64,000 nucleotides of DNA from an uncultured Blautia sp. (GTDB lineage: Bacteria > Bacillota > Clostridia > Lachnospirales > Lachnospiraceae). Location: contig UQHF01000017.1 in assembly GCA_900540785.1 (NCBI GenBank), positions 1 through 64,000 of the forward strand, read 5' to 3'. The notes below the pieces were generated by a model. The model made no database searches and was not told the DNA's origin. It was given only the letters and a program-made list of their open reading frames with translations. A program made the translations under genes and the position numbers. Shown one piece after another: positions 30,734 through 39,825 of this stretch. The first letter of the stretch is position 1, and each line of letters opens with the position of its first letter.

Positions 30734-33700
30734 TTATTCCACGCTTTTCAGCGATTCTACCATATCGATCTTCTTTAACTTAAAATGCATCACCATATTT
30801 ACAAAAGCGGAGAAGCCGCAGGTAAACAGCGCGCTGTATAAAAAGCTTAACGGCTTGATGTTTCGTCCGAACATAACCGCATCTACTTCCACTGTCGTTA
30901 TCACATATCTGTGAAGAAGGATCCCGAAAGCTGCCCCTGCAATCACGCCGATAATAGTAAGAAGCACGTTTTCCCGGAAGACATACTGGGAAACCTCCTT
31001 GTCATAAAAGCCCAGAACCTTCAAAGTTGCAAGCTCTCTCTGGCGCTCTGTAATATTAATATTATTCAGATTATAAAGAACAACAAAGGCGAGCATTCCC
31101 GCAGATACGATCAGAACCACGATAACGGTTCCCAGGGTGCTCAGCATACGGTCAAGCTGATCTGCAAGGCTGCTTGTATAGCTGATGCTTAAAGCTGCCG
31201 GGAATTTGAGAATCTCATTTCCCACCTGCTCCATATTTTCCTTTTCTTCGTCCTTTACTGTGAAAATAATATTTTCAAAATCCGGTTTTTCGTGGAATGC
31301 TTCCTCATACACCTTCGGCGTCATGTAAATATAATGTCCCATGTAGTTTTCTGTAATAATATCCACTTTTACCTCATAAGGTTTATTATCCTGTATGAGC
31401 GTAATGGTATCTCCCACGGAAAGCCCTGCAAGCTTCGCCGTTTTTTCGCTGATGGCAGCTCCCGCATCTGAAAGCTCGTACTGCTCCTTTGTCCTGCGGT
31501 TCTGTAAGGTTACGTCCTCCTTAAAAGTTTCCAGATTTTCCGGCACATATACATAAACGCTTAAATTGGATTTTCCTGCCGGAGTCTCCATTTTTGTAAA
31601 CTGTACGTTCGTATACCGCTCGATCCGTTCCTCCTCCTGAAGAAATTTTTCCAGCTCTTCCCTGTCTTTTTCATCTGCATCCTCGTCGCTGATAATCGTT
31701 CCGTCATAATGCTGGAGCTTTGAATACTGACGAAGGGCAATGTCCATGATCGAATCCTGGATACCAAATCCCACAAGCATGAGCGCCATACTTCCCGCAA
31801 TACCGAAAATCGTCATGAAAAGACGTTTTTTATAGCGGAACAGATTTCGGAGAGTAGACTTCCAGGAAAAGCTTAAATGTTTCCAGAAGAATGTAATGCG
31901 TTCCAGGAGCACTCTCTTTCCTTCTTTTGGAGCAGGCGGCCGCATAAGAGAAGCCGGTGTTTCAGAAAGCTCCTTATAGCAGGAGAACAGGGTTGCTCCC
32001 AAAGTACATACAATAGCTGCCACAGAAGCAATCATGGCATATGTAAACTCATAATGGATCTGAATATTTGACGCCATGTTGTGATACATGATCCCATACG
32101 CCGATATAATAATATATGGAAGGATTTTTTCTCCGATGAGAACTCCGCAGATACTGCCTCCCACTGTGGCAATGAGCGCATAATTTATATACTTTGACAT
32201 AATCGCAAATTTACTGTAGCCGAGCGCCTTTAACGTTCCTATCTGGGTTCTCTGATCCTCCACCATTCTTGTCATGGTCGTTAAACTGATAAGGGCAGCC
32301 ACAAGGAAAAAGATAACCGGGAAAACCTGTCCGATATTCCGGATCCTGTCTGCATTATCTCCGTAATCCGAATATTCCGGAAGATCGTTTCTGTCTGTGA
32401 TGAGCCATTCCGGCTCTTCCAGCTCCTCCACCTCTTTTTTTGCGTCCTCATACTCTTTTTTTCCGTCGGCAAGCTCTTTTTCGCCGTCTTCTATTTCTTT
32501 TCCTGCATCTTCAAGCTTCTTTTCATTTTCTTTGATTTCTTTTTCGCCATCGGAAAGCTTCTTCTCGTTTTCTTCTATCTCCTTTTCGCCGTCAGAGATT
32601 TTCTTTTCATTTGCCTCAATCTCTGCCTGTCCGGAAACAAGCGCAGCCTCGCTTTCGGAAATCTGACTCCACGCAGCAGCAAGCTTTTCCGACTGCGCCT
32701 CAATTTCATTCTGCCCTGCTGCAAGTGTTTTTTCGGCTGCGTCAAGCTGTTTCTGACTCTCTTCCAGAAGCTTTTCGTTTTTACTGATCTCCGCCTCTGC
32801 TGCCGGAAGCTTTTCTTCCTGCTTTTCAAGCTCCCGGAATCCCTTTTCAATTTCTTTCTGCCCTGCTGTAATCTGTCCCTCAGCCTGGATTAACTGCTGT
32901 TCTTTTTCGTTAAGGGAAGTAAGGCCTGCTGAAATCTTTGAAAGTGCGCCTTCCAGCTCTGCCCGTTTTTGTGCAAGCGTCTGCCGCTTTGCTGCAAGTG
33001 TCTGCTCCGTCTCACTGACCGTTGCCTTCAGAGCCTCCACCTGCGGAAGAAGTGCTTCTGCCTGTGCCGAAAGACTTCCTGCCTGCTCCTCCAGAGCGGA
33101 AATCTGACTTAAAAGTGCGCCCAGCTCTTCCTCTGTGGCAGTTCCGCTGTTTACAGCTTCCTCGTACCGGGCGCGCACCGTTGAAAGCTCCGCCTGCGTA
33201 TTTTGAAGCTGTGCATTTACGCTGTCATACTGGCTCTGAAGCCCTGCGAGCTGTTCTTTTAAGCCTGCAAGAGCAGCCTCTCCTTTTGAAAGCTCCGCCT
33301 CTCCTGCCTCCACAGCCTTTAAGCCTTCCTCACACGCCTGTTTCTGCGTATTTAGTTCCTCTCTTGCAGCAGGAATGGCAGCCTTGCCTGCCTCCACCTC
33401 TTTCTGCTTTTCTTCCAGTTCCTGTTTCTTTGCTTCCAGAGTCTTTTTTCCTTCTGCAATCGATTCTTTTCCTTTGGAAAGCTCTTCTTTTGCAGCGGCA
33501 AGCTCTTCTTTTCCGGCATTTACCTTATCCTGATTTGCATGAAACTCCGTCCAGCCTGCACTTATTTTTTCTTTCGCCGCATTTAACTGGCTCTGTCCGT
33601 CTGCCGCCTGATTTTTTGCAGCTTCCAGCTGTTCCCGTCCGTCGGAAATCTTCTTTTTTCCATCGGCAAGCTCTTTCTTGCCATCCTCTATTTCCTTCTT

Positions 33701-34618
33701 TGCGTCTGCAAGCTCTTTTTTTCCGTCCTTTATTTCCTTCTTCGCATCGTTTAATTCTTTTTCGCCGTCTGCAAACTCTTTCTTTCCGTCTGCAAGCTCT
33801 TTTTCGCCGTCTTTCAGCTCTTTTTCAGCATCATTTAACGCGTCCTCCGCTTCCGCCTTCACATCATGATACCGGATTTCGCACCGTTCCTTCTCAATAC
33901 CTTCCACAGTGCCCTGTACCTTTTCGATTAAATTGTCGTAAGCGTCCGTGTAGCTTGTCAGGTCTTCTGAACCGTGAAAACGAAGATAGATCTGCGTATA
34001 TACTTCCTGGTCAAAATCCTCGGGGACTACGTAAGCAAAGCCGCTGATCTCACCGGATCCCAGGGTAGTATTTCCTCTGTTAAAAGAAATATAAAGAGGA
34101 CTTGTACCGATTCCGCAGACTGTATAATCTTCTTCCAGGAGAAGACCATCTTCCTCCTGTTTCAGTTTTATGGAATCTCCTACCTCATACCCCATAGCCA
34201 GTGCATACTCGTTATCAAGGAAAATCTCTCCCTTTTTCTCCGGGATTTTTCCTTCCTTTGCCTTAATCTGATTCACGCCTTTATTGAGCGATTCCACATG
34301 GAGCACCTTCTGGTCCTCCCCTTCTCCACAGATGACATCTGTTCCGTAAGCGCCTTCCGCACTTTCCACGCCCTCTATTTTTTTGAGAGCTTCCACATCA
34401 TCTTCTGTAAGCCCAAGAGTTCCCACTACTTTTAAATCCATAAGGCGTGCTTCATCATAGTAGGCGTCTCCGGAAAAACGCATGTCAGGAGATGCCGCCT
34501 GAATCCCGGAGAAAAAGGCAACTCCGAGAGCAACGATAAGAAAAATAGAAATAAACCGCGCCTTGCTCTTTCGTATTTCCATCCAGAAATCTTTATGTAA
34601 TGCTTTCATCTTCTTCAC
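30734..34618 (-). CDS. Giant FtsX-type ABC permease with long extracellular coiled coil
   Basis: 1294 residues. One N-terminal membrane helix (about 22-42), a MacB-like extracellular domain, then a coiled coil from about 265 to 745. A three-helix FtsX domain follows (about 770-900), and a second periplasmic-type domain plus FtsX core ends the protein. Two parts of the coiled coil are strict 7-residue repeats of the type KELADGK/KEIEDGK, visible as 21-bp DNA repeats near 32400-32600 and 33640-33830. With the ATPase 1 base upstream it forms a type VII ABC (mechanotransmission) system; substrate or signal is unknown. Confidence 0.88.
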   Translation of the reverse strand: MKKMKALHKDFWMEIRKSKARFISIFLIVALGVAFFSGIQAASPDMRFSGDAYYDEARLMDLKVVGTLGLTEDDVEALKKIEGVESAEGAYGTDVICGEGEDQKVLHVESLNKGVNQIKAKEGKIPEKKGEIFLDNEYALAMGYEVGDSIKLKQEEDGLLLEEDYTVCGIGTSPLYISFNRGNTTLGSGEISGFAYVVPEDFDQEVYTQIYLRFHGSEDLTSYTDAYDNLIEKVQGTVEGIEKERCEIRYHDVKAEAEDALNDAEKELKDGEKELADGKKEFADGEKELNDAKKEIKDGKKELADAKKEIEDGKKELADGKKKISDGREQLEAAKNQAADGQSQLNAAKEKISAGWTEFHANQDKVNAGKEELAAAKEELSKGKESIAEGKKTLEAKKQELEEKQKEVEAGKAAIPAAREELNTQKQACEEGLKAVEAGEAELSKGEAALAGLKEQLAGLQSQYDSVNAQLQNTQAELSTVRARYEEAVNSGTATEEELGALLSQISALEEQAGSLSAQAEALLPQVEALKATVSETEQTLAAKRQTLAQKRAELEGALSKISAGLTSLNEKEQQLIQAEGQITAGQKEIEKGFRELEKQEEKLPAAEAEISKNEKLLEESQKQLDAAEKTLAAGQNEIEAQSEKLAAAWSQISESEAALVSGQAEIEANEKKISDGEKEIEENEKKLSDGEKEIKENEKKLEDAGKEIEDGEKELADGKKEYEDAKKEVEELEEPEWLITDRNDLPEYSDYGDNADRIRNIGQVFPVIFFLVAALISLTTMTRMVEDQRTQIGTLKALGYSKFAIMSKYINYALIATVGGSICGVLIGEKILPYIIISAYGIMYHNMASNIQIHYEFTYAMIASVAAIVCTLGATLFSCYKELSETPASLMRPPAPKEGKRVLLERITFFWKHLSFSWKSTLRNLFRYKKRLFMTIFGIAGSMALMLVGFGIQDSIMDIALRQYSKLQHYDGTIISDEDADEKDREELEKFLQEEERIERYTNVQFTKMETPAGKSNLSVYVYVPENLETFKEDVTLQNRRTKEQYELSDAGAAISEKTAKLAGLSVGDTITLIQDNKPYEVKVDIITENYMGHYIYMTPKVYEEAFHEKPDFENIIFTVKDEEKENMEQVGNEILKFPAALSISYTSSLADQLDRMLSTLGTVIVVLIVSAGMLAFVVLYNLNNINITERQRELATLKVLGFYDKEVSQYVFRENVLLTIIGVIAGAAFGILLHRYVITTVEVDAVMFGRNIKPLSFLYSALFTCGFSAFVNMVMHFKLKKIDMVESLKSVE

Positions 34619-35335
34619 CTACCACTCTATCTCTTCTACAGGTGTTGGGTTATCATTTAACGTCATTCTGGAAACTTTTCCGTTTTTAATTTTGATCACC
34701 CTGTCCGCCATAGGGGTAAGAGCAGAATTGTGAGTAATAACGATCACTGTCATTCCTTTTTCCCGGCACATATCCTGGAGAAGCTTTAAAATCGCCTTTC
34801 CTGTCTGATAATCAAGGGCTCCTGTTGGCTCATCGCATAAAAGAAGCTTTGGATTTTTCGCCAGCGCTCTTGCAATGGAAACCCTTTGCTGCTCTCCTCC
34901 TGAAAGCTGCGCCGGGAAATTTCCCAGACGGTCTTTTAATCCCACCTCAGAAAGCACGGTCTTTGCGTCCAACGGATTCTTACATATCTGGAGAGCAAGC
35001 TCCACGTTTTCCAGTGCAGTAAGGTTTGGCACAAGATTATAAAACTGGAAAACAAATCCGATGTCCTCTCTTCTATATGCTGTAAGCTGTTTATTTGTAT
35101 ATCCTGCAATGTCATGTCCGTCTACAAGAACTTTGCCGCTTGTCGCCTTATCCATTCCTCCCAGAATATTCAGAACTGTAGTTTTTCCGGCGCCGCTGGG
35201 TCCTACAATTACAACAAACTCCCCTTCTGCAATCTGAAAGCTGATTTCATCTACTGCAACAATCTTTACTTCTTTGGAACCGTATATTTTGGAAACATTC
35301 TCAAGTTTCACATAGTCTTCTTTTCGTTCGCTCAT
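34619..35335 (-). CDS. ABC transporter ATP-binding protein, MacB/LolD type
   Basis: 238 residues from the ATG at 35333-35335 (MSERKEDYVKL), with AGGAGTG upstream. Walker A GPSGAGKT, signature LSGGEQQRV and Walker B LLLCDEPTGALD are intact. It directly precedes the giant permease and is its energising subunit. Own promoter at 35404-35432. Confidence 0.95.
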   Translation of the reverse strand: MSERKEDYVKLENVSKIYGSKEVKIVAVDEISFQIAEGEFVVIVGPSGAGKTTVLNILGGMDKATSGKVLVDGHDIAGYTNKQLTAYRREDIGFVFQFYNLVPNLTALENVELALQICKNPLDAKTVLSEVGLKDRLGNFPAQLSGGEQQRVSIARALAKNPKLLLCDEPTGALDYQTGKAILKLLQDMCREKGMTVIVITHNSALTPMADRVIKIKNGKVSRMTLNDNPTPVEEIEW

Positions 35336-35403
35336 CTTTATCACTCCTGTGGAAGATTTATCCTGTCTTTTTCTCAAAATACTGCACATTTTATTCTATA
35401 TTC

Positions 35404-35432
35404 AGTATAGCATTCCGGCGGTTTTTCTTCAA
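35404..35432 (-). promoter_or_regulatory. Promoter of the ATPase-giant permease operon
   Basis: Minus-strand -35 TTGAAG (35427-35432) and -10 TATACT (35404-35409), 17-base spacer. Diverges from the toxIN promoter 60 bases away. Confidence 0.7.
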
Positions 35433-35494
35433 TTCCCTGAGGGTGTGATAAGTCTGAAATAAATGTGAAATTTTTTGTTTTTTTATAAAAGGTA

Positions 35495-35523
35495 TTGATT
35501 TCTATTCCAGGACTACATATAAT
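35495..35523 (+). promoter_or_regulatory. Promoter of the type III antitoxin RNA
   Basis: -35 TTGATT (35495-35500), 17-base spacer, -10 TATAAT (35518-35523). Start near 35530, at a perfect hairpin ACAGAT-AAAC-ATCTGT (35530-35545) that would cap the 5' end of the RNA. Confidence 0.85.
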
Positions 35524-35550
35524 AAAATTACAGATAAACATCTGTGTAGC

Positions 35551-35659
35551 GGTTAGAGTATCCGGTTAAAATACTCGTTTAAACGTGGTTAGGCTGTCCA
35601 GTTAAAACAGTCGTTTAAAAGTTAAGCAGATTGTTCATCTAAAACAATCGATCAACAAC
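35551..35659 (+). ncRNA. toxI: ToxI-type antitoxin RNA: three 36/37-nt repeats
   Basis: Repeat 1 starts at 35551, repeat 2 at 35587 (both 36 nt, beginning GGTTAG), repeat 3 at about 35623. Each has a 5-bp stem around a 9-nt loop ending in TAAA: AGTAT/ATACT, GCTGT/ACAGT and ATTGT/ACAAT. The stem bases change in a compensating way, while TAAAA before and TCG after the 3' arm are invariant. This is the pattern of type III antitoxins, whose precursor is cut into single repeats that fold as pseudoknots and wrap the toxin. The terminator after it limits toxin expression. Repeat 3 is the most diverged. Confidence 0.88.
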
Positions 35660-35686
35660 GGGTGGAAAAATCCACCCTCTTTTTTT
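35660..35686 (+). terminator. Attenuating terminator between antitoxin repeats and toxin
   Basis: GGGTGGA (35660-35666) pairs with TCCACCC (35671-35677), 4-base loop, followed by a TCTTTTTTT tract. In type III systems this sets a high RNA-to-toxin ratio by letting only some polymerases through. Confidence 0.92.
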
Positions 35687-35707
35687 ATCTGTTTACTGGA
35701 GGTTTTC

Positions 35708-36229
35708 ATGAACTGGTATGTCGTAGATAAAGCTTATATTCATTATTTATCAAAATTTGATCCCCGTATTGGATATGTGGATTACGGTGAACGTCTAAAA
35801 CTTCATATTGGAATTCTTTTTACTATCAACAATTTTCATTATTATGTTCCTATTTCATCAGCAAAACAAAAACATCAAAAAATGTCAAACTCCCTTGATT
35901 TCCACAAACTTCAAGATAAAACAACCGGTTTTACATATGCAATTCTCAATATCAACAATATGATTCCCGTCCCAGATTCCTGTATTTTCCAAGTAAAATA
36001 CAACACAATAGAGCAATTTCGAATTTTCACCAGTGAAAAAGAACGAACAAATTATATTTATCTGCCCCAAAAAGAAAAAAGTATTATAGACTCTCTTGAA
36101 ACAGTTCTGCAAAGTAAAGCACAAAAACTATACTATAAATGCACTTTAAACCCACATTCTTCTTTAGCTGCAAGATGTTGTAATTTTTCTCTTCTTGAAG
36201 AAAAATGCGATTCTTATCTCTCTTTATAA
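35708..36229 (+). CDS. toxN: Type III toxin-antitoxin endoribonuclease (ToxN/AbiQ family)
   Basis: 173 residues, the family's usual length (about 170-185). The N-terminus (YIHYLSKFDPRIGYVDYG), the central HYYVPISSAKQKHQKMSNSL (family form PLSSPKxKHxKM) and the C-terminal CCNFSLLEEKC match ToxN/AbiQ. These regions hold the active-site Ser/Lys of ToxN. The toxin cuts RNA, including its own antitoxin precursor; known members abort phage infection. TGGAGG is 6 bases before the ATG. The gene is clearly A+T-rich compared with neighbours, suggesting transfer. Family call is from remembered sequence features; a search should settle ToxN versus CptN or TenpN. Confidence 0.88.
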   Translation: MNWYVVDKAYIHYLSKFDPRIGYVDYGERLKLHIGILFTINNFHYYVPISSAKQKHQKMSNSLDFHKLQDKTTGFTYAILNINNMIPVPDSCIFQVKYNTIEQFRIFTSEKERTNYIYLPQKEKSIIDSLETVLQSKAQKLYYKCTLNPHSSLAARCCNFSLLEEKCDSYLSL

Positions 36230-36249
36230 TTGTTTTTATTTTATCCAAA

Positions 36250-36281
36250 AATCCCCGGAAAGATCTTCCCTCCCGGAGATT
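36250..36281. terminator. Probable bidirectional terminator between toxN and deoC
   Basis: ATCcCCGG pairs with CCGGaGAT with mismatches around AAGATCTTCCC, flanked by A-rich and T-rich tracts, between convergent genes. The stem is imperfect, so this is tentative. Confidence 0.45.
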
Positions 36282-36293
36282 CTTCTTATCTGT

Positions 36294-36929
36294 TTAAATT
36301 TTCCCTGCAGAGCTGCTTCCAATCCTTTCACAGCCTTCTTTTAAGTACGCTTCCATATCCTCTTTTGTGCGAATACCGCCAGCCGCCTTCATCTTCACCT
36401 CCGAACCGATATGCTCCCAGAACAGACGAATATCTTCAAGTGATGCTCCTGCCGTTCCGAAACCTGTGGACGTTTTGATATAGTCTGCCTTTGCTCTTGT
36501 AACAATTTCGCAGAGACGGATCTTTTCTTCCTCTGTAAGATAGCAGGTCTCTACAATGACTTTCAGGATTTTCTCCCCTGTCATTTCTTTTAAAGTACGG
36601 ATTTCTCTTTCTACTGCATCGTAATCCCCGTTTTTTACATCTGTAATATTGATTACCATGTCGATTTCCCCGGCTCCGTCCTCCAGAGCTTTTTTCGTTT
36701 CCGCAGCCTTAGCTTCTGTCACGGAATAACCGAGAGGAAAACCTACGACTGTACAGATATTTAAGTCCGGATATGCATCCTTAATCCTCTTTACATAACA
36801 GGGCGGCACACATACGGAAGCCGTATGAAGCTCCACTGCCTCCTCGCAGAGTTTCTTTATGTCTTCCCATGTGGCATATGCCTTTAACTGTGTGTGGTCT
36901 ACATGCGATAAAATCTCTTTTCTGTCCAT
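36294..36929 (-). CDS. deoC: Deoxyribose-phosphate aldolase
   Basis: 211 residues. Class I aldolase splitting 2-deoxyribose 5-phosphate into glyceraldehyde 3-phosphate and acetaldehyde in nucleoside catabolism. VDHTQLKAYATW, the TVVGFPLGYS strand, and the Schiff-base lysine in DYIKTSTGFGTAGA (about residue 151) are present, with KAAGGIRT. deoB and cdd, of the same pathway, lie 7 kb away rather than adjacent. Confidence 0.97.
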   Translation of the reverse strand: MDRKEILSHVDHTQLKAYATWEDIKKLCEEAVELHTASVCVPPCYVKRIKDAYPDLNICTVVGFPLGYSVTEAKAAETKKALEDGAGEIDMVINITDVKNGDYDAVEREIRTLKEMTGEKILKVIVETCYLTEEEKIRLCEIVTRAKADYIKTSTGFGTAGASLEDIRLFWEHIGSEVKMKAAGGIRTKEDMEAYLKEGCERIGSSSAGKI

Positions 36930-36979
36930 TATTATCCTCCATTTCTCAACATCGCTTCTTATCAGTTATATATATTTGA

Positions 36980-37008
36980 AGTATACCATAATATATTTTA
37001 TCTGTCAT
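36980..37008 (-). promoter_or_regulatory. Promoter of deoC
   Basis: Minus-strand -35 ATGACA (37003-37008) and -10 TATACT (36980-36985), 17-base spacer, next to the stop of the upstream permease. Confidence 0.65.
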
Positions 37009-37009
37009 A

Positions 37010-38518
37010 TCATTCCAGCATGGAAAGCACTCGTACAGGTTCCAACTTTAATGTTTTCTTTATTGCAGCATTTACACTGTAAGAAATAATCAGCAACATG
37101 GACGCAAAAACTAAAAACGCTGTTCCAGCCTTCATTTTTACCAGAATTTCTTTCGGAGGCTCTATTCCTGTTTTCTGATTTTTTGCCATCTCTGTTACTT
37201 TACTTTGTTCCCCACGGGCAATGGCTGCCTCAATTTCTTTCTCTGTGTAAACTTTCTGCTCTTTTTCCTTATTTACACTTCCGTATATCTGCTGTCCAAT
37301 AACGGGAGTTACCGCAAAGCTTACAAGCAAAGCAAGGAGAAAAGCTGCACTGCCAATCAGAAGATGCTCCCATAAAAACTGTCTTTTAATCTCTTTTCCT
37401 GTAATTCCAACAGACATCAGAATTCCAGTTTCACGAATACGTTTTCTCATTGAATGCGTAATTACCAGAAACATAAGAACAACTCCTGAGACCAGACTGA
37501 TTCCCATGCAAACAAGCATAATCGTCTTTACTATATGAAGCGGTTTAACTGCCTCTTTATATATCCCATCATCCTTTGCAAGGTCGTAACATTTCCATTC
37601 TATCCAGTCCAGCTTTTTTACTTCCCCCATAATCTTGTCTATGTCTTTCGGATTTTCCACAAAAAACTGACTGATCGCCAGATAGTACGGAGCCCCATAT
37701 ATTTGGTCAAGTGCCTCCCCTGCCGCATTATCTGTAATAACCCAGTTTTCCAATATATCTTCTTCACTTGTATACTGGTTTACCGCCTGCTGGTAAGTAA
37801 CTTCAAAAAGTCCCACAATTTCTGTTTCCACAGTCCCAAGTGATTCTACCGGATATTTTGCCCGTACATTCAAAGAAGGATAATTGATTTTCAAAGTATC
37901 TCCCAATTTCAAATTATTCTTTTCTGCAAAAGCTTTTGATACAATACATTTAAACTTATCCTCTCTTGTGAGATGACGCCCTTCTGCAAGACGGAATGAC
38001 CCATTATGAAACTGTTCCAGACGATTGCTGTTTCCAATATGCCAGCACTCTGTCAAATACATCGTATTTTTCGTTTCTTCCAAGTCAAAGTTAAGATGAT
38101 GCTCATGGGTAGAGAAATACTCATAGCTCCACGTTTCATATCCCGGAATCAATTCGTAATTATCCAACATGATGCTTGTTCTGCTTCCTGTCTCGTAATC
38201 TGTAATTCCATCTGTCTCTTCTGCAATCCTCTTAACCAGAGCTTCGTCTATGTTCGGACCAATGTAAGCCCGTATGGAACTGTCAAGGCCCTCTATTTCC
38301 CTGTCTTCCCACATTGTCGGATCATTTTTATCCGGACAGAGCTCAATGCTGAAACTTGTCCCATATGTTCTTTCCATATGGGAAATTGTTTCTTTGGCAG
38401 TATTATACACAGATAAAAATACCAGTATAAAAAGCATAAGAACTAACAAAATTCCAAATAAGAGAAAATTACTCTTCTTTCTTGACAGAGATAAACAAAT
38501 CCTCTTTTTCTCCTTCAT
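37010..38518 (-). CDS. FtsX-like ABC permease, paralogue 1
   Basis: 502 residues from the ATG at 38516-38518 (MKEKKRICLSLSRKKSN), with GGAGGA 7 bases upstream. One N-terminal membrane helix, a large extracellular domain (about 45-330) and a three-helix FtsX core (about 335-500). A charged loop (EKEIEAAIARGEQSKVTEM) lies between the last two helices. Closest relatives are the paralogues at 40483 and 42002. Last gene of a five-gene ABC cluster; works with the ATPase at 39812. Likely exports or senses a peptide antibiotic; inference only. Confidence 0.85.
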   Translation of the reverse strand: MKEKKRICLSLSRKKSNFLLFGILLVLMLFILVFLSVYNTAKETISHMERTYGTSFSIELCPDKNDPTMWEDREIEGLDSSIRAYIGPNIDEALVKRIAEETDGITDYETGSRTSIMLDNYELIPGYETWSYEYFSTHEHHLNFDLEETKNTMYLTECWHIGNSNRLEQFHNGSFRLAEGRHLTREDKFKCIVSKAFAEKNNLKLGDTLKINYPSLNVRAKYPVESLGTVETEIVGLFEVTYQQAVNQYTSEEDILENWVITDNAAGEALDQIYGAPYYLAISQFFVENPKDIDKIMGEVKKLDWIEWKCYDLAKDDGIYKEAVKPLHIVKTIMLVCMGISLVSGVVLMFLVITHSMRKRIRETGILMSVGITGKEIKRQFLWEHLLIGSAAFLLALLVSFAVTPVIGQQIYGSVNKEKEQKVYTEKEIEAAIARGEQSKVTEMAKNQKTGIEPPKEILVKMKAGTAFLVFASMLLIISYSVNAAIKKTLKLEPVRVLSMLE

Positions 38519-38541
38519 ATACATTTCCTCCGTCATTTCTC

Positions 38542-39825
38542 TCAGCTCGTCATCGTCAGAATCTCCTTCGGATTTACCCGCATGATCTTCACAGAAGACA
38601 ATGCCGTAACTGCCGCACAGAAAACAAGACCTCCCAGACCTACAGCCATCACATTTCCCGCTTTCAGGACAGCTCCGGAAATATCAAGCATACTTCCAAG
38701 AAGTCGTACTCCAAGAAATACAACCGGAACGGCAATCAAAAAGCTTCCGGCAAATACAAGCAGATTTTCCATAATCAGTTTTCCCATAATCTTTCCTTTG
38801 GAAAATCCCATAGAAAGGAAAATCCCCATCTCTCTTGTACGTTCCTGATTCCACATGGTCAGGATAATCATAAGAATTATCGTTCCCAGGGCAAGCACAA
38901 CCGCCAACATAAGAAACAGGATCTTTTCCATCTGGGTCAGAGGACCTGCCGCTCTGTCATAATCTGCATTATTTGTATTAATAAAATAGCTGTCCCAGTC
39001 ATAACCCGGAATGGACTGCAGTTTTTCCAGTGCGCCTGTAAGAAGCGCCGGGTCTTCAATCCAGAATGTAATACCATTTGCGTACTCTGTCTTTTCCTGC
39101 CATACGTCCCTCTGGACGTCCATACCGCTTTTTTCATCTACAAAAATATAATTGGAGAGAATCTCTGTCTCCGCTCTCTGTGGGGAAGTATTATCTGTCT
39201 CCGGGTCTACCTGAAAAATCCCCACAATCTCAAAATCATATGTATTGCCCACACCGGAACGCGCCCGCATGATCATCTCATCTGTCACAGTTCCGGTAAT
39301 CGTATCGCCTATGTTCAAGCCATTTGCTGCGGCAAGCTCTTCGGAAATGACAGCTTTTCCCGTATCCCCTCTTTGAATATGCTCGCCTTCCGTAAGCTTT
39401 AATTTCCCTTCCGTAAACTCTCTTCCAAGAACGCTTTCCGTACAGGAAACCATTCTCGCCGTATGGGCTTCTTCCTTTCCTTCTGATGTGAATTTTCCCG
39501 GAATCAGGGAAAGTTCCTTTATGGAAAGAAAAAATGTATTTGTTCCGCTCCATTTCTTTGGATTTATCACTTCTGCAGCCGCTTCCCCAAGCTCCGGCGT
39601 TACCAGATTTTCATCATCAAAGGTTCTTTCTACTGTAAGACAGGCATAAAACTGCTTTCGAAGCTCCTCAAGGGAATTTCCCACCGCATCTGTAAGGGTA
39701 ATTCCCGCAAGCACCAGAACGGACAGGGTAAAAAATATGCCCGCAAGAATCGCGCTTCTTGATTTCTTTCGTTTCAGATATAAAACAGCATGGTACAAAA
39801 TTCCTTTTTCTTTATTCTTCTGCAT
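38542..39825 (-). CDS. FtsX-like ABC permease, distinct subfamily
   Basis: 427 residues from the ATG at 39823-39825 (MQKNKEKGILYHAV), which overlaps the ATPase gene end by 14 bases. N-terminal helix with KRKKSRSAILAGIF, extracellular domain, then three helices with MWNQERTREMGIFLSMGFSKGKIMGKL, the usual FtsX cytoplasmic-loop motif. It differs clearly from the three paralogous permeases in the cluster, so the ATPase may serve more than one permease pair. Confidence 0.85.
   Translation of the reverse strand: MQKNKEKGILYHAVLYLKRKKSRSAILAGIFFTLSVLVLAGITLTDAVGNSLEELRKQFYACLTVERTFDDENLVTPELGEAAAEVINPKKWSGTNTFFLSIKELSLIPGKFTSEGKEEAHTARMVSCTESVLGREFTEGKLKLTEGEHIQRGDTGKAVISEELAAANGLNIGDTITGTVTDEMIMRARSGVGNTYDFEIVGIFQVDPETDNTSPQRAETEILSNYIFVDEKSGMDVQRDVWQEKTEYANGITFWIEDPALLTGALEKLQSIPGYDWDSYFINTNNADYDRAAGPLTQMEKILFLMLAVVLALGTIILMIILTMWNQERTREMGIFLSMGFSKGKIMGKLIMENLLVFAGSFLIAVPVVFLGVRLLGSMLDISGAVLKAGNVMAVGLGGLVFCAAVTALSSVKIMRVNPKEILTMTS

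Noticed and set aside
33022..34047. 341-codon open frame antisense to the giant permease
   Set aside because: It is a mirror of the Lys/Glu-rich coiled coil (Leu/Pro/Ser-rich, low complexity) with no ribosome site or family resemblance.
35551..35659. CRISPR-like short repeats
   Set aside because: The units are directly adjacent and have no unrelated spacers between identical repeats. The stems covary inside the units, which fits a type III antitoxin RNA instead.
38482..39402. 306-codon open frame antisense to the FtsX permease at 38542
   Set aside because: No promoter or ribosome site, and unlikely composition (rich in His, Cys and Asn); the sense gene is clearly real.
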